This document shows positions 10,258 through 19,195 of a stretch of DNA of 64,000 nt, one piece after another. Position 1 is the stretch's first letter; every line of letters begins with the position of its first letter. Both the position numbers and the translations under genes were made by a program. This stretch comes from Hyphomicrobiales bacterium (lineage in GTDB: Bacteria; Pseudomonadota; Alphaproteobacteria; Rhizobiales; Rhizobiaceae), in contig UBQX01000012.1 of the NCBI GenBank assembly GCA_900467685.1, positions 139,028-203,027 of the forward strand, written 5' to 3'. A model generated the notes under the pieces. The model had not been told where the DNA came from. It worked only from the letters and a program-made list of their open reading frames with translations, and made no database searches.

Positions 10258-10515
10258 ATGCATGATGCATTCCAAGTCGGCTGGCTGATGGCCATCATCA
10301 TCGGCGGTATCGCAGGCTGGCTCGCCGGCAAGTTCATGAACATGCCGAGCGGCCTCTTCATGAACATCATTCTAGGCATTGTCGGCGCAGTTGTTGCCAA
10401 TGCCGTTCTCGGCGTCTTTGGCATCGTGATCTTCGGTGGCTGGCTCGCCTATCTGATTGCCGGCTTCATCGGGGCCTGCATTCTGCTCTTCGTGGTCAAA
10501 CTCATCCGGAGTTGA
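10258..10515 (+). CDS. GlsB/YeaQ/YmgE-family small membrane protein
   Basis: 85 residues with three hydrophobic, Gly-rich segments (about 9-22, 33-50 and 55-80) and repeated small-residue patterns such as 'IIGGIAGWLAGKFM' and 'ILGIVGAVVANAVLG'. This is the transglycosylase-associated/YeaQ family, often stress-linked but of unclear biochemical role. The ATG at 10258 follows CGGAGA; an upstream open stretch lacks family similarity. It lies 23 bases before lipA. Confidence 0.85.
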   Translation: MHDAFQVGWLMAIIIGGIAGWLAGKFMNMPSGLFMNIILGIVGAVVANAVLGVFGIVIFGGWLAYLIAGFIGACILLFVVKLIRS

Positions 10516-10538
10516 GTTCCGGAAAGGACTGAAATCTC

Positions 10539-11507
10539 ATGGTCACCATTCTCGACAACGTTGCTGGCGACGCAAAGCGCGTCCGCCACCCGGAAAAGGC
10601 GCACAAGCCGGATACCGAAATCCTGCGCAAGCCGGACTGGATCCGCGTCAAGGCGCCGGTGTCGAAGGGCTATCAGGAAACGCGCGAACTCGTGCGTTCC
10701 CACAAGCTGGTGACCGTGTGCGAGGAAGCCGGTTGTCCCAACATCGGTGAATGCTGGGACAAGAAGCACGCGACCTTCATGATCATGGGTGAAATCTGCA
10801 CCCGCGCCTGCGCCTTCTGCAACGTGGCGACCGGCCGTCCGCTGCCGCTCGACATGGAAGAGCCTGCAAACGTTGCCAAGGCCGTCAAGCAGATGGGCCT
10901 CAGCCACGTCGTCATCACCTCCGTTGACCGCGACGATCTGGAAGACGGCGGCGCCGAGCATTTCGAAAAGGTGATCTGGGCGATCCGCGAGGCCTCGCCC
11001 GAAACGACTATCGAAATCCTGACGCCCGACTTCCTGCGCAAGCCCGGCGCGCTGGAGCGGGTCGTGGCCGCCAAGCCCGATGTCTTCAACCACAATCTGG
11101 AAACCGTGCCGTCGAACTACCTCACGGTTCGTCCCGGCGCGCGCTATTTCCACTCGATCCGGCTGTTGCAGCGGGTCAAGGAACTCGACCCGACAATGTT
11201 CACCAAGTCGGGCATCATGGTGGGCCTTGGCGAAAACCGCAACGAAGTCCAGCAGCTGATGGACGACCTGCGCTCGGCGGACGTCGATTTCATCACCATC
11301 GGCCAGTACCTCCAGCCGACCCGCAAGCATCATCGCGTCGTTGAATTTGTTACGCCGGAAGACTTCAAGACCTATGAGACGATTGCCTACGCCAAGGGCT
11401 TCCTGATGGTCGCTTCTTCGCCGCTGACGCGCTCGTCGCATCATGCCGGTGATGATTTTGCGCGGTTGAGGGCAGCGCGGGAACGGAAGCTTCAGGCGGC
11501 GGAATAG
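10539..11507 (+). CDS. lipA: Lipoyl synthase
   Basis: A radical-SAM enzyme that inserts two sulfurs into protein-bound octanoyl groups to make lipoate, the cofactor of PdhB, PdhC and other 2-oxoacid dehydrogenases. The 322 residues have the auxiliary-cluster cysteines C61, C66 and C72 ('[12 protein letters not shown]') and the radical-SAM motif CxxxCxxC at C87, C91 and C94 ('CTRACAFC'). The C-terminal '[14 protein letters not shown]' is also typical. Its place in the pdh cluster ties enzyme and cofactor synthesis together. Confidence 0.97.
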   Translation: MVTILDNVAGDAKRVRHPEKAHKPDTEILRKPDWIRVKAPVSKGYQETRELVRSHKLVTVCEEAGCPNIGECWDKKHATFMIMGEICTRACAFCNVATGRPLPLDMEEPANVAKAVKQMGLSHVVITSVDRDDLEDGGAEHFEKVIWAIREASPETTIEILTPDFLRKPGALERVVAAKPDVFNHNLETVPSNYLTVRPGARYFHSIRLLQRVKELDPTMFTKSGIMVGLGENRNEVQQLMDDLRSADVDFITIGQYLQPTRKHHRVVEFVTPEDFKTYETIAYAKGFLMVASSPLTRSSHHAGDDFARLRAARERKLQAAE

Positions 11508-11533
11508 GGCGCTTTGATTTTCGGATCTGTTTC

Positions 11534-11812
11534 ATGATACGATCCTTCAAGGATAAGCAGACCGGGAAGCTCTTCGAAAGCAACAGATCGCGCGGCTTGC
11601 CCGCAGACATCACGGATCGCGCGAGAAGAAAGCTGATGTCTTTGCATGCCGCGCAACTCGATGATTTGAGAGTGCCGCCGAGCAACCGACTGGAACGCTT
11701 GAAAGGCGATCGTGACGGAGAGTGTTCGATCAGGATCAATGATCAGTGGCGCATCTGCTTTCGCTTTGAAGACGGCGACGCATTCGACGTCGAGATTTGT
11801 GATTATCATTGA
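11534..11812 (+). CDS. higB: HigB-type toxin (RelE superfamily)
   Basis: 92 residues, matching HigB mRNA interferases in size and pattern: 'MIRSFKDKQTGKLFE', 'ARRKLMSLHAA', 'PPSNRLERLKGD' and 'SIRINDQWRICFRFEDGDA'. Such toxins cut mRNA on the ribosome. The toxin-first order, with the antitoxin eight bases after the stop, is the higBA arrangement. The pair sits between lipA and the RatA-like gene. Confidence 0.88.
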   Translation: MIRSFKDKQTGKLFESNRSRGLPADITDRARRKLMSLHAAQLDDLRVPPSNRLERLKGDRDGECSIRINDQWRICFRFEDGDAFDVEICDYH

Positions 11813-11820
11813 GGCTGCCA

Positions 11821-12117
11821 ATGCTGTTCGTTCCCATTGACCCCATTCACCCCGGAGAAATTCTGCGGGAAGAATTCATGGCGGATTACGAACTCAGCGC
11901 TGAGAAGCTGTCGCGCGAGATTGGGCTAGAGGAAGGTCGACTTTCTGCGGTTCTAAATGCTGAAGCAGCGATTAATGCGGACATGGCGCTGCGGCTTTCC
12001 CGATATTTTTCAAACTCTCCCGAATACTGGCTGAACCTTCAGCGGACCTACGATCTGGCTATCGCTCTCAAGCAGGCGAAAGACCTTGACGAGATTCGCC
12101 CGATTGAAGCGGCTTAA
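11821..12117 (+). CDS. higA: HigA-type antitoxin, XRE-family DNA-binding protein
   Basis: 98 residues. The opening 'PIDPIHPGEILREEFM', the helix-turn-helix 'LSAEKLSREIGLEEGRLSAVL' region (about 24-50) and 'YWLNLQRTYDLAIA' are diagnostic for HigA, which binds HigB and represses the shared promoter. The ATG at 11821 is preferred; a TTG at 11809 overlapping the toxin stop is an alternative. Confidence 0.9.
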   Translation: MLFVPIDPIHPGEILREEFMADYELSAEKLSREIGLEEGRLSAVLNAEAAINADMALRLSRYFSNSPEYWLNLQRTYDLAIALKQAKDLDEIRPIEAA

Positions 12118-12176
12118 GGCGCGTTTCTACCGCATGATCAGTTGATTTTCCCGGCACTCAACCGTATTTGCCGTTC

Positions 12177-12632
12177 ATGCCCCAGTTCGAAACCCGCCGT
12201 CCCGTTCCGCAATCGCCCGACCAGATGTTCGCGCTGGTGGCGGATGTGGAGAAATATCCGGAATTCCTGCCGCTCTGCGAAGGGCTGGTCGTCCGCAGCC
12301 GCAAGGAGCGCGATGGCAAGGCTTTGCTGGTGGCCGACATGACCGTGGGCTACAAGGCGATCCGCGAGACCTTTACGACGCAGGTGCTGCTCAATCAGGC
12401 AGAGCGCGGCATCGATGTGAAATATCTCGACGGGCCGTTCAAATATCTGGACAATCGCTGGCGCTTCAATGAACTGCCATCCGGCGGCTGCGAGGTCCAT
12501 TTCTTCATCGACTACGAATTCAAAAGCCGTATCCTCGGCGCCGTCATGGGCTCCATGTTCGACCGTGCCTTCCGGATGTTCTCGGAAGCTTTCGAGGAAC
12601 GGGCCAGGAAGATTTACGCCACGCCCGCCTGA
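12177..12632 (+). CDS. RatA/Coq10-family START-domain protein
   Basis: 151 residues forming a single SRPBCC (START-like) domain: 'FALVADVEKYPEFLPLCEGL', 'VGYKAIRETFTTQV', 'FKYLDNRWRFNEL', 'VHFFIDYEFKSRILG'. Family members include mitochondrial Coq10, which binds coenzyme Q, and E. coli RatA, reported to inhibit ribosome subunit joining. In alphaproteobacteria a quinone-related role is at least as likely as a toxin role. The ATG at 12177 is chosen over an upstream TTG. It usually follows lipA in rhizobia. Confidence 0.88.
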   Translation: MPQFETRRPVPQSPDQMFALVADVEKYPEFLPLCEGLVVRSRKERDGKALLVADMTVGYKAIRETFTTQVLLNQAERGIDVKYLDGPFKYLDNRWRFNELPSGGCEVHFFIDYEFKSRILGAVMGSMFDRAFRMFSEAFEERARKIYATPA

Positions 12633-12658
12633 CGGATGCGTGAACGAAAGGGAACGAC

Positions 12659-12982
12659 ATGAGCTTCTTCTCCAAAATCGCCGCGATCTTCGGCGGCGGA
12701 TCTTCTGCGGGCGAGGGCAAGGGCGCAGCGAAGGAACACATGCGCGAGATCGGTGGCCTGCGGGTCTTTGCAACCCCGCAGCGTGAAGGCGCGCAATATC
12801 GTCTCGCCGGCCGGATAGAGAAGGATCAGGACGGCGTGACGCTGACGCGCGAATTCGTCCGCGCAGACCTGTTCACTACGGAAGACGATGTCGTCGAAGT
12901 GACCTTCCGCAAGGCCGAGCAGATCATCAGCCAGAACGGCAAGTCGCTGTTCGCCGATGGCGCGCCAACCGGCCGCGCCTGA
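12659..12982 (+). CDS. HlyU-family protein
   Basis: 107 residues: 'MSFFSKIAAIFGGG', 'MREIGGLRVFATPQREGAQY', 'ITKD'-like 'RIEKDQDGVTLTREFVRAD' and 'EVTFRKAEQIISQNGKSLF'. This matches the HlyU family, named after a Vibrio regulator of haemolysin. In rhizobia the family is common and has no shown link to toxins, so the name should not be read as a virulence claim. The ATG follows AGGGAACGAC, 26 bases after the RatA-like gene. Confidence 0.75.
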   Translation: MSFFSKIAAIFGGGSSAGEGKGAAKEHMREIGGLRVFATPQREGAQYRLAGRIEKDQDGVTLTREFVRADLFTTEDDVVEVTFRKAEQIISQNGKSLFADGAPTGRA

Positions 12983-13173
12983 ATGCGCCGCTGAGAGGTG
13001 GCGCGCCAATTATCCTTGATAACAGGTCAGTGGCGTTTACGTATTTCTTACAAATGGCTGACTTCGCAAAGTTTTTTATGACTATTGCGATTAATGTCGC
13101 ATCAACGCCAACACAAAGTTAACCATGGAGACTTCATTCTCAGGCAATTGTACTGGCTCACTGGCAGGGCTGT

Positions 13174-16100
13174 ATGCGCAGGGGAACTCTACTCTTCATG
13201 CTTTTGATTGCATCTCTGGCGGCAACGCAAGTTTTCGCGCAAGAGGACCGTGTCGCCGATTTGCGGGTCGGCCTTGACCTCACCTGGATCATGACGGCCG
13301 GCGCGCTGGTCATGTTCATGCAGGTCGGCTTTCTCCTGCTGGAAGCGGGCATGGTCCGATCGAAAAACTCGATCAATGTCGCCCAGAAGAACATGCTCGA
13401 CTTCGTGTTTGCTGTCGTTGCTTTCGCCCTGGCCGGCTTCATGTTCGCCTTCGGCCGCTCTTCGACCCCTCTGCCGGGCTTCGATCTCAATTACGTCGCT
13501 CTCAACGGCCTCAATTCGTGGGAAGCCGGCTTCTTCATCTTCCAGATCATGTTCTGCGGCACAGCGGCGACGATCGTGTCGGGCGCCGTCGCGGAGCGGA
13601 TGCGTCTTTCAGCCTATATCTGGGGTTCGCTGTTCCTGTCGACGATCATCTATCCGGTCTTCGTGCACTGGGCCTGGGGTTCAGCGCTCGGCGAAAATCC
13701 CGGCGCCATTCTCGGCAATGCGGGTTTCATCGATTTCGCCGGCTCCACGGTCGTGCACGCGACGGGCGGCTGGGTTTCTCTTGCCGCCTGCATCATCATC
13801 GGCGCCCGTGAAGGCCGCTTTGATGAACAGGGGCGGCCTGTGCGGATGACCGGACACAGCCCGGTTCTGGCGACGACAGGTGCACTCATCCTCTTCATCG
13901 GCTGGATCGGCTTCAATGGCGGATCGACCCTGAAGGCGAATGCCGACATGGCGATGATCATCCTCAACACCGTTCTGGCGGGCGGTTTTGGCGCTGTTGC
14001 GGGCTACCTGATGACCAGCTGGGTGGATGGCGTCGTCCTGCCCGAGAAGTCGCTTTCCGGGATGCTGGGCGGGCTTGTGGCTGTCACGGCGGGATGTCAC
14101 GTCCTCACGCCTGCCGGGGCCTCGTTGATCGGTGTCCTGGGCGGCATCGTCGCGATCTGGGGCAACGATATCCTGGAGCGCCGTTTCAAGATAGACGATG
14201 CCGTCGGTGCCATCGGCGTCCATGCCTTTGCCGGCGTTCTGGGCACGATCGGTCTCGCCATTCTGGCTCCGTCCGAGCGCCTGCTGCATGGCAGTCGCTG
14301 GGATCAGCTGGAAATCCAGCTCCTCGGCTCTTTCGTCAATTTCGTCTGGGCCTTCGGTGTCGGCTACATCTTCTTCTGGCTTCTGAATCGTTTCCTCAAG
14401 CTGCGCGTCAGCCTGGAAACCGAGCGTGGGGGGCTCAATATCGCCGAGCATGGGACCCATATCGGCACAGGCCACGTCGAGGCGGCGTTGACGCAACTGA
14501 TTAGCGGCAACGCCGATTTCCGCATGCGCCTTCCCATGGATCGGGGCGGGGATGTCGAACTGTTGACCTCCCTCTTTAACCGGCTGATGGACAACCTTGA
14601 GGTCGAACACGCGGAACTCAATCAGCTCGAGGCGCTGAAGCGTCAGTCGGAAGAGGCCGAACGCGTTTCAGCCCTTTCCAACGCCACTTTCGAGGCAATC
14701 GTGATGCATCGTAACGGCGCGATCATCGATGGGAACGAGCGCTTCTCGGAACTCGTCGGCGTTGATCTCAATTCGCTGATCGGCCAAAATCTGATCGACT
14801 TCGTGGATGAACGGTTCCATGCAATGGTCAGCAAGCTGATCAGCGATGACAGCGAAAACGTGATCGAAGTCGACCTGATCGGTGCGGCGAATAAGAAGAT
14901 CCCCGTTGCCGCACGCGGAAAGAGCATCGAGTATCGCGGGGAACGGGTTCGCGTCGAATGCATCGTCGATCTGCGCGAGCGCAAGGCGCATGAGGAGCAG
15001 ATGTTCCGGCTCGCCAATCACGATCCCCTGACAGGCCTCGCGAACCGCAGCCTTTTCACCAAGAACCTGGAAAAGGCAATCGGTCTGTCGAGCAAGGGTT
15101 TCCCGTCAGCGCTGGTCATGGTCGATCTCGACCGCTTCAAGGCCGTCAATGACATCCACGGCCATCACGCAGGCGACATGGTGCTGCGCGAGGCCGCGAA
15201 CCGACTGACGGAGCTTGCAGGCAAGGGCGGCGTGGTGGCGCGCCTTGGCGGCGACGAATTCGCGATCATTCGGTATGGAGTCGAGTTCGAGAATCAGGCC
15301 GCTGATCTCGGCTTGAGAATTGTGAAGGCGATGTCGCGTCCGATCGATATCGGTGGCACTTATGTCACGATCGGGTCGAGCGTCGGGATCGCGATATGCC
15401 CGACCCATGGCGACAGCGCCGAGACGATCGCCTCGCGCGCCGATATCGCGCTTTATCATTCCAAGAAAACTGGCCGGAACACTTACAACATATTCAGGTC
15501 GGGTCTCGATGCGCTTTTGGAGAAACGTCGCAGTCTCGAGGCGGACATGGAGCGTGCCGTTTCGCGCGGCGAGTTCGAACTTTACTTCCAGCCTCGGGTG
15601 GCCGCGAAGAGCCTCACCGTCAAATCCTACGAAGCGTTGATCCGGTGGCATCATCCGACCAGGGGCATGATCAGCCCGGCCGACTTCATCCCCGTCGCCG
15701 AAGCCTGTGGACGGATCATCGAAATTGGGGAATGGGTTCTGACCGAAGCTGTCGCAGCCTTGCAGGGCCCGATCCAGGGCGCATCGGTCAGCATCAATGT
15801 CAGTCCCTACCAGTTCCAGCAGCGCAATTTCGTCGAAACCGTCGAACGCGCTCTGGAGTTCTGGAATGTCTCTCCGGAACGCGTCGAACTCGAGATCACC
15901 GAGAGCATGCTGATCGATGACGAGGGACGCGGCCAGGCCGTCATCAAGAAGCTCAAGGCGCTGGGCGTCCAGATCGCGCTCGATGACTTCGGGACCGGCT
16001 ATTCATCATTGTCCTATTTGAGCAAGTATCCCTTCGATACGATCAAGATCGACAAGGCCTTCGTCAATGCCCTTGAATCGGAGGAGAACGGAGCCTCTAT

Positions 16101-16359
16101 CCTCAACGCGATCATCAGCCTGGGTTCGAGCCTCGGCATGAAGATCGTCGCCGAAGGCGTCGAGACCGTGGACCAGGCGGTGTTCCTGATCGAGGCGGGC
16201 TGCGAGCAGCTGCAGGGCTATCTGTTCGGCCATCCCAAACCGTTGAAGTCGATTATCTCTGCCGTCGCGGACGATGTGCGCGAGCGGATCGATGCAGAGA
16301 TGGATGACCGCTTCGCTGAGCGGCAGGCCATCGCACTGCGGTCACTGGCGCGGGGCTGA
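13174..16359 (+). CDS. Ammonium channel (Amt) fused to PAS, GGDEF and EAL domains
   Basis: 1061 residues. Residues 1-22 look like a cleavable signal ('FMLLIASLAATQVFA'). About 30-410 is a full Amt/MEP/Rh channel with the conserved 'DFAGSTVVH' (His195) and the second pore histidine in 'AIGVHAFAGVLG' (His350), plus 'HWAWG'. A short linker with a HAMP-like/coiled-coil look (about 430-500) leads to a PAS-like region (about 500-610), a GGDEF domain with intact 'GGDEF' at 692-696, and an EAL domain with 'EAL' at 820-822 and 'DDFGTGYSS' from 937. All key motifs seem intact, so both synthesis and breakdown of c-di-GMP are possible. I infer an ammonium receptor or transporter controlling c-di-GMP. It stands alone, not beside glnK. 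Confidence 0.93.
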   Translation: MRRGTLLFMLLIASLAATQVFAQEDRVADLRVGLDLTWIMTAGALVMFMQVGFLLLEAGMVRSKNSINVAQKNMLDFVFAVVAFALAGFMFAFGRSSTPLPGFDLNYVALNGLNSWEAGFFIFQIMFCGTAATIVSGAVAERMRLSAYIWGSLFLSTIIYPVFVHWAWGSALGENPGAILGNAGFIDFAGSTVVHATGGWVSLAACIIIGAREGRFDEQGRPVRMTGHSPVLATTGALILFIGWIGFNGGSTLKANADMAMIILNTVLAGGFGAVAGYLMTSWVDGVVLPEKSLSGMLGGLVAVTAGCHVLTPAGASLIGVLGGIVAIWGNDILERRFKIDDAVGAIGVHAFAGVLGTIGLAILAPSERLLHGSRWDQLEIQLLGSFVNFVWAFGVGYIFFWLLNRFLKLRVSLETERGGLNIAEHGTHIGTGHVEAALTQLISGNADFRMRLPMDRGGDVELLTSLFNRLMDNLEVEHAELNQLEALKRQSEEAERVSALSNATFEAIVMHRNGAIIDGNERFSELVGVDLNSLIGQNLIDFVDERFHAMVSKLISDDSENVIEVDLIGAANKKIPVAARGKSIEYRGERVRVECIVDLRERKAHEEQMFRLANHDPLTGLANRSLFTKNLEKAIGLSSKGFPSALVMVDLDRFKAVNDIHGHHAGDMVLREAANRLTELAGKGGVVARLGGDEFAIIRYGVEFENQAADLGLRIVKAMSRPIDIGGTYVTIGSSVGIAICPTHGDSAETIASRADIALYHSKKTGRNTYNIFRSGLDALLEKRRSLEADMERAVSRGEFELYFQPRVAAKSLTVKSYEALIRWHHPTRGMISPADFIPVAEACGRIIEIGEWVLTEAVAALQGPIQGASVSINVSPYQFQQRNFVETVERALEFWNVSPERVELEITESMLIDDEGRGQAVIKKLKALGVQIALDDFGTGYSSLSYLSKYPFDTIKIDKAFVNALESEENGASILNAIISLGSSLGMKIVAEGVETVDQAVFLIEAGCEQLQGYLFGHPKPLKSIISAVADDVRERIDAEMDDRFAERQAIALRSLARG

Positions 16360-16374
16360 AGCTGTCAAAAAGAA

Positions 16375-16397
16375 AGCGGCGCCAAAGTGGCGCCGCT
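16375..16397 (-). terminator. Rho-independent terminator of the minus-strand cyclic phosphodiesterase gene
   Basis: AGCGGCGCC and GGCGCCGCT form a perfect 9-bp stem. Read on the minus strand it is followed by TTCTTTTTG, so it ends the leftward gene. The rightward Amt-fusion gene also stops 16 bases before it. Confidence 0.8.
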
Positions 16398-16430
16398 CGG
16401 TTGTCCTGGCTGAGTCGTGGCTATCCGCGA

Positions 16431-18419
16431 TTAAAGAACGAGCCGATACTTGGCGAAGCCGTTTTCGCCGGCGCCTGCTTCCTCGATCTTCGCACCCTTC
16501 ACGTCACCGGCAAACTGCTTGCCCTTCGGGCCCGTCTCGAAGACCGCCGTCGTGCCGGGCATGGCCTTGAAGCGCCAGTTGCCGTCGGCGGACGGGTTGA
16601 TCGTGCCTTCTTGGACGATATAGCGCACGATGACGTCGCGGTTCGTGTCCGGTGCCACGAAGACGATCTTGTCGCCGGTGATTTCCGGGAAGTTGCCGCC
16701 GCCGCCGGCGCGGTAGTTGTTCGTGGCAACCACGAATTTCTGCGCCGGATCGATCGGCTTGCCCTGGAACTGCAGGTTGACGATACGACCCGCGCTGTCG
16801 CCAACCTTCTTGCCGTCCTTGTCATACATGGCTGGCTGCGAGAGATCGATCTCGTAGGTCACGCCATCAATGACATCGTAATTGTACGACGGGAACTCGT
16901 TGTTCAGCAGCGGCGCGTCCTTCGAACCTTCCTTCACCTGGTTGAACATGCCCGCAGACATTTCCAGCCAGCCCTTGACCTGCGCGCCGGTGATGACGAC
17001 GGCGCGTACCGTGTTCGGATAGAGATAAAGGTCGGAGACGTTCTTGATGGCAATGTCACCGGCGGGGACATCCGTGTAATAGTCGGCGCCGTTGCGGCCG
17101 CCGGCCTTAAAGGGAGCGGCAGCGGAAAGCACCGGCAGATCCTTGTACGGCGTCTCCTTCAGCATGTCCTTGATGTACCAGGTCTGGGCATTCGAGACGA
17201 TCTGCACGGACGGATCGTCAGCGACCAGCGCGAAGTAGGAATAGAGCGGCGCGGAGGTCTTGCCGACGGGCGTGCGCACATACGCCAGCGTCGCCTCATG
17301 CTCTTCCTTCACGGCGGCGACGATTTCCGGCTTGTCCGCCACGTCGGCCACGATCTTCTTGTTCTCGTCGCGGTGAGAGATCGGACGTGCCTCGGTGGTG
17401 AAGTCGACGACCTTCCAGCCCTTGCCGTCCTTTTCGATCAGCAGGTCGATCAGACCCATATGCGAGCCCCAGAAACCGCCCATGACGGCCGGCTTGCCGA
17501 ACAGCGTGCCCTTGACGGCATCGACATTCTGCATGCCGTCCCAGGTCTTCGGACCAGGGAAGACGAGATGCTGGTGGCCGGTGAAGACGGCGTCGATACC
17601 GTCGACGGCCGCGACGTAAAGCGAGGCGTTTTCCATGCCGTCGGTCTGCTTGGCGGCGTCAATGCCTGAGTGGGACAGCGCAATGACGATGTCGGCACCC
17701 GCTTCCTTCATGGCGGGAACCCAGGCCTTCGCGGCGCTGACGATGTCCCGCGTCATGGCTTTGCCTTCGAGGTTCTTCTGGTCCCAGACCATGATCTGCG
17801 GGGGCACGAAGCCGATGAAGCCGACCTTGACCGTGCTTTCATTGCCCGCGCCGTCCTTGATCTTCTTGTCGAGGATCACATAGGGCTTGAAGAAAAGTTC
17901 GTCCTGCTTCGGATCGGAAGCGAGCTTGCCCTTGGTGAGGTTGGCGCAGACGATCGGGAAGTTTGCGCCGCCCAGCACGTTGAACATGAAGTCGAGGCCA
18001 TAGTTGAACTCGTGGTTCCCGAGCGTGCCCACATCGTATTTCAGCACATTCATGGCCTTCATGACCGGATGCATGTCGCCGGCCTTCATGCCCTTTTTGT
18101 AGGCCATGTAGTCGCCCATCGGGTTGCCCTGGAGAAGGTCGCCGTTGTCGATCAGCATGGAGTTGCCGGCTTCGGCGCGGATCTTGTCGATGATGGACGC
18201 AGTGCGCGTCAGGCCCATCGTGTCGTTGGGCTTATCCGCGTAATAGTCATACGGCATGATATTCACATGGATATCGGTCGTTTCCATGATGCGCAGATGC
18301 GCCTGGTTGGCGGCGGCGCGCGCTGCAAAGGGGTGCAGCATGATCATGGCCGCGCCAGCGGCGGCGCCACCGAGAAGCGAGCGGCGCGTCAGGGTGAATT
18401 TCGGGTGTTCGAGCGTCAT
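16431..18419 (-). CDS. cpdB: 2',3'-cyclic-nucleotide 2'-phosphodiesterase / 3'-nucleotidase, Tat-exported
   Basis: 662 residues. The N-terminus has a twin-arginine signal ('LTRRSLLGGAAAGAAM', ending near 'ARA-A'), so the folded enzyme should be exported to the periplasm. A calcineurin-like metallophosphatase domain follows ('METTDIHVNIMPYDYY', 'GNHEFNYG', 'TGHQHLVFPG'), then a 5'-nucleotidase C-terminal domain with 'NNYRAGGGGNFPE'. Members hydrolyse 2',3'-cyclic nucleotides and 3'-nucleotides to scavenge phosphate and nucleosides. The ATG at 18419 follows GGAGGA; the longer open frame upstream lacks a signal-like start. A perfect terminator lies just after it. Confidence 0.93.
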   Translation of the reverse strand: MTLEHPKFTLTRRSLLGGAAAGAAMIMLHPFAARAAANQAHLRIMETTDIHVNIMPYDYYADKPNDTMGLTRTASIIDKIRAEAGNSMLIDNGDLLQGNPMGDYMAYKKGMKAGDMHPVMKAMNVLKYDVGTLGNHEFNYGLDFMFNVLGGANFPIVCANLTKGKLASDPKQDELFFKPYVILDKKIKDGAGNESTVKVGFIGFVPPQIMVWDQKNLEGKAMTRDIVSAAKAWVPAMKEAGADIVIALSHSGIDAAKQTDGMENASLYVAAVDGIDAVFTGHQHLVFPGPKTWDGMQNVDAVKGTLFGKPAVMGGFWGSHMGLIDLLIEKDGKGWKVVDFTTEARPISHRDENKKIVADVADKPEIVAAVKEEHEATLAYVRTPVGKTSAPLYSYFALVADDPSVQIVSNAQTWYIKDMLKETPYKDLPVLSAAAPFKAGGRNGADYYTDVPAGDIAIKNVSDLYLYPNTVRAVVITGAQVKGWLEMSAGMFNQVKEGSKDAPLLNNEFPSYNYDVIDGVTYEIDLSQPAMYDKDGKKVGDSAGRIVNLQFQGKPIDPAQKFVVATNNYRAGGGGNFPEITGDKIVFVAPDTNRDVIVRYIVQEGTINPSADGNWRFKAMPGTTAVFETGPKGKQFAGDVKGAKIEEAGAGENGFAKYRLVL

Positions 18420-18574
18420 GGAAGTCCTCCAGTAATTGCGCGGGAGCGGTGTCGGAGTGCCCCCGATGCGCGCGCCTCTTGACGCGGCGCTGCATCTTGG
18501 CGGCGGTTGACGACAGCAAGATGTCAGCAATCCGAAAGTTTGACCAGATGGAAAATATGACAGCCTTATCGGCT

Positions 18575-19036
18575 TCAAAGCCCGGCATTCGGACGGTCAA
18601 TAATTTCCCTGAGCGCAAAAGAGGAGTTGATCTTCACGACATGGGGCAGGGCGGAGAGCCAATCCCGGTGAATACGCTCGTAGTCTTCCAGATCCTTCGC
18701 CGCGACCCGCAGGATGTAGTCGTATTCGCCCGACATGAGATAGCAGACGACAACGTTTGGACACCGCCGCACGGCCGCCTCGAATTCCGTCAGCGTCTTG
18801 GCGAACTGGCCGGAGAGCGAGATATGGACGATGACCATCATCTTGTAACCGATCGCCTTGTTGGAAAGGCGGGCGTGATAGCCGGAAATGACACCGGATT
18901 TTTCGAGGATGTCGAGGCGGCGGGAGCAGGCCGAGGCTGAAAGTCCGACCCGCTGTGCAAGATCGGCATTGGACATGCGACCGTCGCGCTGCAATTCCCG
19001 CAGAATCGCAGTATCGATGGTATCGAGATCGGACAA
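18575..19036 (-). CDS. Lrp/AsnC-family transcription regulator, probable regulator of alanine dehydrogenase
   Basis: 153 residues: winged helix-turn-helix ('TIDTAILRELQRDGRMSNADL' region, recognition helix 'SASACSRRLDILEKSG') and a C-terminal RAM ligand-binding domain (about 65-150, 'VVVCYLMSGEYDYILRVAA'). I place the start at a TTG (19036) because an AGGAG lies six bases upstream and the length then fits the family; an ATG at 19099 would add 21 unrelated residues. It is divergent from ald, the usual arrangement of an Lrp-type activator and its alanine dehydrogenase target. Confidence 0.9.
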   Translation of the reverse strand: MSDLDTIDTAILRELQRDGRMSNADLAQRVGLSASACSRRLDILEKSGVISGYHARLSNKAIGYKMMVIVHISLSGQFAKTLTEFEAAVRRCPNVVVCYLMSGEYDYILRVAAKDLEDYERIHRDWLSALPHVVKINSSFALREIIDRPNAGL

Positions 19037-19195
19037 CGCAAACTCCTTCGAATTTTGAGGTGATGACGCAAGATTATTCGAAAAATGTGTTTTCGACAAA
19101 GCCTCTTTGCACGGACCTTCGACCCGCTTTCCCCTTTAATCGACGCATTATCGACCCGTGTTCAGCGGGCAGGAAACAACTTGAGAGGAACAAGC

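Noticed and set aside
18557-18563. CTGTCAT half of a PhoB box upstream of cpdB (minus strand)
   Set aside because: The second half-site 11 bases on does not match, so phosphate control is not supported by the sequence alone.
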